Below, one piece after another: positions 60,425-64,000 of a stretch of DNA of 64,000 bases (the stretch's first letter is position 1; each line of letters begins with the position of its first letter). The DNA is from an uncultured Christensenella sp. (GTDB lineage: Bacteria; Bacillota; Clostridia; Christensenellales; UBA3700). Under the pieces are notes generated by a model, which worked only from the letters and a program-made list of their open reading frames with translations, was not told where the DNA came from and did not search any database. The position numbers and the translations under genes are program-made. The DNA is taken from positions 5,161 through 69,160 of the forward strand of contig CAJTXS010000007.1 of NCBI GenBank assembly GCA_910583735.1, read 5' to 3'.

Positions 60425-61762
60425 TCAGCATACGCCTTGAGCCATCATAGCCTTAGCAACCTTCTCGAATCCCGCGATATTAGCGCCGTCGAGATAATTC
60501 TTATCTCTGCCGTATCTTGCCGCCGCATCTGCGATATTACGGAAGATATTAATCATTATGTGCTGTAGCTTGCCGTCTACTTCTTCGAAATTCCAGAACA
60601 TCCTCATGCCCGACTGCGCCATCTCGAGAGCCGAGCAAGCCACGCCGCCGGCATTGGCAGCCTTGGCAGGTCCGAAGAGCACGCCCTGCTCGAGCAGATA
60701 CTTGGCAGCGTCGTTGGTGCAAGGCATGTTAGCGCCCTCGCCTACTGCAATTACGCCGCTCGCAACAAGAGTCTTGGCAGCATCGAGATCAAGCTCGTTC
60801 TGCGTAGCGCAAGGCAACGCGATATCGCAAGGGATACTCCATATGCCCTTGCAGCCTTTTACATACTGCGCGCTCGGGTGATACTTGACGTATTCGGATA
60901 TACGTCCTCTCTCGACCTCTTTTATACGCTTGACTGTATCGAGGTCAATGCCCTTCTCGTCATAGATATATCCGCCGCTGTCGCTCATCGCAACTACGGT
61001 AGCGCCCATCTTGGTCGCCTTCTCGTTGGCATAAATCGCCACGTTGCCCGAGCCGCTTACAACTACCTTTTTACCCTCGATAGACTCGCCGTTGCTCCTT
61101 AGCATCTCTTGCATAAAGTATACCAATCCGTAACCGGTAGCCTGAATTCTGACGAAAGATCCGCCGTACTCCAGACCCCTGCCCGTAAGCACGCCCGTGT
61201 GCATATCGGCAATCTTCTTGTAATAGCCGAACATATATCCTATCTCTCTGCCGCCTACGCCGATGTCGCCTGCCGGCACGTCGGTCTCGGAGCCGATATG
61301 ACGGTACAACTCCGACATAAACGACTGACAGAAACGCATGACTTCGTTATCGCTTTTACCCTTGGGGTCAAAGTCCGAGCCGCCCTTACCGCCGCCGATG
61401 GGAAGACCCGTAAGCGAATTCTTGAATATCTGCTCGAAACCGAGGAACTTGATTATCGATAGATTGACCGAAGGGTGGAATCTCAATCCGCCTTTATAAG
61501 GTCCGATTGCGCTGTTGAACTGCACGCGGTATCCCTTATTAACTCTGACAACTCCGCTGTCATCAACCCACGGAACTCTGAAAGATATTATTCTTTCGGG
61601 TTCGACGAGCATCTCGAGAATCTGGCTCTTCTCATACATAGGATTGGCATCGAATACGCACGAAAGAGATGACAAAATCTCAGTAGCCGCCTGATGAAAC
61701 TCCGGCTCGTTAGGGTTATGCTTTATAACCTCGTCGAGCACCTTTTGAACATAAGCGTTCAT
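60425..61762 (-). CDS. gdhA: NADP-type glutamate dehydrogenase
   Basis: Reductive amination of 2-oxoglutarate. At 445 residues, it is the hexameric class with PYKGGLRFHPSVNLS near 88-102, the catalytic-lysine segment LPIGGGKGGSDFDPKGKS near 120-137, and a Rossmann domain with VVSGSGNVAIYA near 230. Monocistronic, with a consensus promoter and its own terminator. It supplies glutamate, but coupling with the adjacent purine operon is only by position. Confidence 0.95.
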   Translation of the reverse strand: MNAYVQKVLDEVIKHNPNEPEFHQAATEILSSLSCVFDANPMYEKSQILEMLVEPERIISFRVPWVDDSGVVRVNKGYRVQFNSAIGPYKGGLRFHPSVNLSIIKFLGFEQIFKNSLTGLPIGGGKGGSDFDPKGKSDNEVMRFCQSFMSELYRHIGSETDVPAGDIGVGGREIGYMFGYYKKIADMHTGVLTGRGLEYGGSFVRIQATGYGLVYFMQEMLRSNGESIEGKKVVVSGSGNVAIYANEKATKMGATVVAMSDSGGYIYDEKGIDLDTVKRIKEVERGRISEYVKYHPSAQYVKGCKGIWSIPCDIALPCATQNELDLDAAKTLVASGVIAVGEGANMPCTNDAAKYLLEQGVLFGPAKAANAGGVACSALEMAQSGMRMFWNFEEVDGKLQHIMINIFRNIADAAARYGRDKNYLDGANIAGFEKVAKAMMAQGVC

Positions 61763-61829
61763 ATTAACTCCTGCGGTACGGCAAACAAAAAATATTGCCT
61801 GTCTACCTAAAAAAATTTTTATCAGCTAT

Positions 61830-61858
61830 ATTATAGTTGCGTGTAATATTCATGTCAA
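61830..61858 (-). promoter_or_regulatory. Consensus sigma-A promoter of gdhA
   Basis: Perfect TTGACA (61858-61853), 17-base spacer, perfect TATAAT (61835-61830). The ~60-base leader can form a weak GGCAA/TTGCC hairpin. Confidence 0.9.
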
Positions 61859-62054
61859 ATAAATGAATAAAAATGCGAAAAATTTTTATTCGACAAGAAT
61901 CGCATCATTACCGACCGTATAGATATATGTATTGGATTGATAAATTGTATTGCTTTATATCCAGGATATATAACCGAAGCAGAAATTGATATTATATTGT
62001 AAAGCGGATTATCTAATATAATACTTCCGATAGCCTGCCCTATATTATTATTAT

Positions 62055-62090
62055 AAAAAGATAGCGCAACGACATATGTCATTGCGCTAT
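62055..62090 (-). terminator. Strong terminator of the SLOG-family gene
   Basis: A 30-base palindrome (62061-62090) with one mismatch pair and a CTTTTT tail on minus (down to 62055). Confidence 0.85.
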
Positions 62091-62100
62091 ATACCAAGAT

Positions 62101-62200
62101 ACACCTTTCACTGTAGGGTGGCTAGCACACATGTACCTCTTTACATGCGTCACCCACCATGAATCATAAGGTTCTTACGAATGGTGATACATGATACCTA
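62101..62200 (-). other. Structured 3' region between the SLOG gene and its terminator
   Basis: Several nested inverted repeats: a GGGTG/CACCC pair enclosing ATGTA/TACAT (about 62114-62155), and AATCATAAG/CTTACGAAT-like arms (about 62162-62181, one mismatch). The density of symmetry is high for 100 bases. It could be a repetitive intergenic element or a processed 3' RNA; no known family was recognised. Confidence 0.35.
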
Positions 62201-62203
62201 AAT

Positions 62204-62767
62204 TTACGGCTTGATTATTACTATTTCCAAGCCCTGCTCCCTGGCATACTTCAGCGTATAAGAGGTGCCGCCGTATATGCCGCAGTATAGCGCAATCACA
62301 AGCGATGAATTATTCACCATATATCTATTGCGCTCGATATAGCCATCTTTACCCTTGTACTCGTCATATAAACATCTTACATCGTCCAATCGGGCAAGCA
62401 ACCCTCTATATCTTTCTCTATCTTTAACAGACCATTTTATATCCTGCGTCTTATACGGCAACGCTCCTATGAGCTTAATATCTTCGTACTGCCGCTTAAA
62501 CTCGAGCACTGTCTCCGCGCATATCATATCGAATCCGATAGCCATACCGCTGATAAATGTCCGATAACCTTTAAGTATCGCCTTTTCGATTTCCTGTCGC
62601 AAGATTGCCTTCATAGCAATGCAGCGCTCGTCGTCTTCGTTAAATTTCCACGGCAATTTTTGACTTCTGTGACCTGTAAAGCATGCTGTAGTCGAATTCA
62701 AGTCATTAATAATTGCACTTATTTCGCTTTTTGCCTCTTCAAGGGCAAGATTTTTTTTATTTTGCAT
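62204..62767 (-). CDS. SLOG-family (DUF1273/YpsA-like) protein
   Basis: Rossmann-like nucleotide-binding protein, 187 residues. The start ACFTGHRSQKLPWKFNEDD (residues 33-52), FISGMAIGFDMICAETVL near 90-107 and YCGIYGGTSYTLKYAREQG near the C-terminus match the DUF1273/SLOG group. SLOG proteins bind nucleotide-derived ligands; YpsA affects Bacillus cell division. AGGAT precedes the ATG. It is divergent from a small XRE regulator across 148 bases. Confidence 0.83.
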   Translation of the reverse strand: MQNKKNLALEEAKSEISAIINDLNSTTACFTGHRSQKLPWKFNEDDERCIAMKAILRQEIEKAILKGYRTFISGMAIGFDMICAETVLEFKRQYEDIKLIGALPYKTQDIKWSVKDRERYRGLLARLDDVRCLYDEYKGKDGYIERNRYMVNNSSLVIALYCGIYGGTSYTLKYAREQGLEIVIIKP

Positions 62768-62915
62768 ATACTTATCCTAAGTAATTCGATTTCCACTATC
62801 TATTATAACACTTAATTTAAGAAAAATAAAGCAAAATTACAATTTATACTAATTATTTAATTTTGTACATATGATAAAGTGTAATTAGCAATAAAACTAA
62901 TATTGGAAATCAATT

Positions 62916-63158
62916 ATGACACTAAATGAGGCTTTTGCTGTAAGAGTTAAAGAAATATTGAAAGAAAAGAAGTTGACTCAATATAAGTTATGTCAACAGA
63001 CTGGCTTATATCCAAGCACGATGAATTATATTTTGCACGCTAAAACTAAATCCTCTAACTTCAAAAGCATTGCTCTGATAATCAGAGAGCTCGGCATAAC
63101 GATGACGGAATTCTTTGACAGTCCGGTATTCGACTTCGACAATCTCGATATAGAATAA
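62916..63158 (+). CDS. Small XRE-family DNA-binding regulator
   Basis: Single helix-turn-helix domain of 80 residues. The recognition region KKLTQYKLCQQTGLYPSTMN at about 18-37 fits the Cro/CI HTH, and the C-terminus is acidic. There is no sensor domain. Upstream GGAAATCAATT gives a moderate ribosome-binding site. The divergent SLOG gene is a possible target. Confidence 0.85.
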   Translation: MTLNEAFAVRVKEILKEKKLTQYKLCQQTGLYPSTMNYILHAKTKSSNFKSIALIIRELGITMTEFFDSPVFDFDNLDIE

Positions 63159-63189
63159 TAATCCTCATATTATACCGTAATATAAAGTA

Positions 63190-63213
63190 AAGGGATATGC
63201 GCGCATATCCCTT
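63190..63213. terminator. Bidirectional terminator between the XRE gene and queF
   Basis: A perfect 24-base palindrome whose arms are AAGGGATATGCG and CGCATATCCCTT, between convergent genes. Confidence 0.75.
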
Positions 63214-63234
63214 ATTTCAGTTAGTCCGCGATTA

Positions 63235-63726
63235 TTATCTGTTGTCGATTTTTTCGGGATACATATCGTGGCGAGAGAGCCTGTCCCAGGCTACCTGTTC
63301 CCACTTGGTCCCCTCTTTACCGTAGTTGCAATATGGGTCAATGGAAATTCCGCCGCGAGGCAGAAATTTGCCCCATACTTCGATATACGCAGGGTCCATC
63401 AACGCAATAAGGTCGTTCATAATTATGTTGACGCAGTCTTCGTGGAAGTCGCCGCGGTTTCTGAATCCAAAGAGATACAGTTTCAAGGACTTGCTTTCAA
63501 CCATCTTTTCACGAGGTACGTACGAAATGTAGACCGTGGCAAAATCGGGCTGCCCCGTAATGGGACAAAGGCTTGTAAATTCGGGACAGTTGAACTTAAC
63601 GAAGTAGTCCCTACCGATGTGTTTATTTGTAAACGTCTCCAAGACAGACGGATCGTAAGTTTGCGGATATTGCGTGCTGTTGTTTCCGAGCAAGGTAATA
63701 CCTTCATTCTGTTTTTCTCTTGACAT
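63235..63726 (-). CDS. queF: NADPH-dependent preQ0 reductase QueF
   Basis: Reduces preQ0 to preQ1 for queuosine. At 163 residues, it is the single-domain (YkvM-like) form. Nucleophile C54 lies in TSLCPITGQPDF with Asp61; the substrate-specificity motif is ESKSLKLYLFGFRNRGDFHE near 76-96. Follows queC by one base. Confidence 0.96.
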   Translation of the reverse strand: MSREKQNEGITLLGNNSTQYPQTYDPSVLETFTNKHIGRDYFVKFNCPEFTSLCPITGQPDFATVYISYVPREKMVESKSLKLYLFGFRNRGDFHEDCVNIIMNDLIALMDPAYIEVWGKFLPRGGISIDPYCNYGKEGTKWEQVAWDRLSRHDMYPEKIDNR

Positions 63727-63727
63727 T

Positions 63728-64000
63728 TTACTCTCCTTTTATTGCAGGGTCTTCGATTCCGTTGGCTCTAAATGCGGCGGCGCGGTCGCGGCATGTAGCG
63801 CATACGCCGCAAGGTTTTCCGCCGCCCGAATAACAACTCCAAGTATATTTGTAAGGAACGCCGAGTTCAAGCCCCTTTTTTACAACCTGCGATTTGTTTA
63901 AGTTTACAAATGGCGCAAGAATTTTCAGCTGCCCTCCGCTACCCGTATAAATAGCTTCGCCCATCGCGGAATTGAACTTTTCGCTGCAATCGGGATAGGC
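63728..64000 (-). CDS. queC: 7-cyano-7-deazaguanine synthase QueC (5' end outside window)
   Basis: Makes preQ0 from CDG with ATP and ammonia. Only the last ~90 residues are visible. They include LNKSQVVKKGLELGVPY and the C-terminal zinc motif SCYSGGGKPCGVCATCRDR with four cysteines. Directly upstream of queF, as expected in a queuosine operon. Confidence 0.93.
   Translation of the reverse strand, partial: AYPDCSEKFNSAMGEAIYTGSGGQLKILAPFVNLNKSQVVKKGLELGVPYKYTWSCYSGGGKPCGVCATCRDRAAAFRANGIEDPAIKGE

Noticed and set aside
61855..62097. Minus-strand 80-codon frame beginning near 62097
   Set aside because: Its start lies within the terminator of the SLOG gene and its end overlaps the gdhA promoter; no ribosome-binding site.

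Overview
This window reads as a chromosome segment of an endospore-forming, moderately low-G+C Clostridia-type Firmicute, probably an uncultured gut-type lineage. The evidence is a complete spoIIAA-spoIIAB-sigF operon, the classical Firmicute clusters rimP-nusA-rnpM-rplGA-infB-rbfA and uppS-cdsA-dxr-rseP-ispG, an IspH-ribosomal protein S1 fusion of the clostridial kind, strong AGGAGG ribosome-binding sites and consensus sigma-A promoters. Nearly all genes lie on the minus strand. No phage, IS, CRISPR array or integrative element was recognised.

Layout, left to right. 1-5.5 kb: miaB-mutS-mutL, with mutL cut by the window edge. 5.5-7.8 kb: a plus-strand class A penicillin-binding protein. 8-9.4 kb: the spoIIA operon, with a Spo0A-box match upstream. 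9.5-11 kb: an intergenic zone with one small hypothetical gene and a possible 15-codon gene. 11-23 kb: efp, an M24 peptidase and an AP-endonuclease-like gene, then the long translation/RNA operon running rimP to ribF. 21.5-28 kb: the isoprenoid and membrane genes uppS-cdsA-dxr-rseP-ispG, ending in an exonuclease gene that sits where polC is expected. 28-31 kb: rpsB-tsf, pyrH and frr. 31-38.3 kb: an accessory stretch (methyltransferase, MATE pump, carbonic anhydrase, isochorismatase-like hydrolase, a small gene behind a structured leader, a frameshifted pseudogene, a flavodoxin/ferredoxin protein). 38.4-38.9 kb: five tRNAs. 39-46.5 kb: ispH-rpsA, plsC, cmk, a BaiN-type flavoprotein and dnaX-ybaB-recR. 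46.5-50.8 kb: a GPH sugar symporter, an orphan mazF, nnr and recX. 50.8-60.3 kb: the purine operon purE-C-M-N-H-D-L, continuing into recX-nnr. 60.4-64 kb: gdhA, a SLOG-family gene, a small XRE regulator, and queF with the 3' end of queC.

The strongest unusual signal is at 21485-23023. This protein keeps the PolC N-terminal region, OB fold and DEDDh proofreading exonuclease but lacks the PHP and polymerase domains; it could be a stand-alone proofreader for a DnaE-type polymerase. Other points are promoters placed so close to the start codons of miaB, cmk and a MATE gene that their mRNAs should be leaderless or nearly so; a three-stem leader before an unknown 81-residue gene; a palindrome between the -35 and -10 boxes of the purine promoter; and a near-identical terminator family on both sides of the flavodoxin gene. 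Positions and motifs were read by eye; no homology search or folding program was run.
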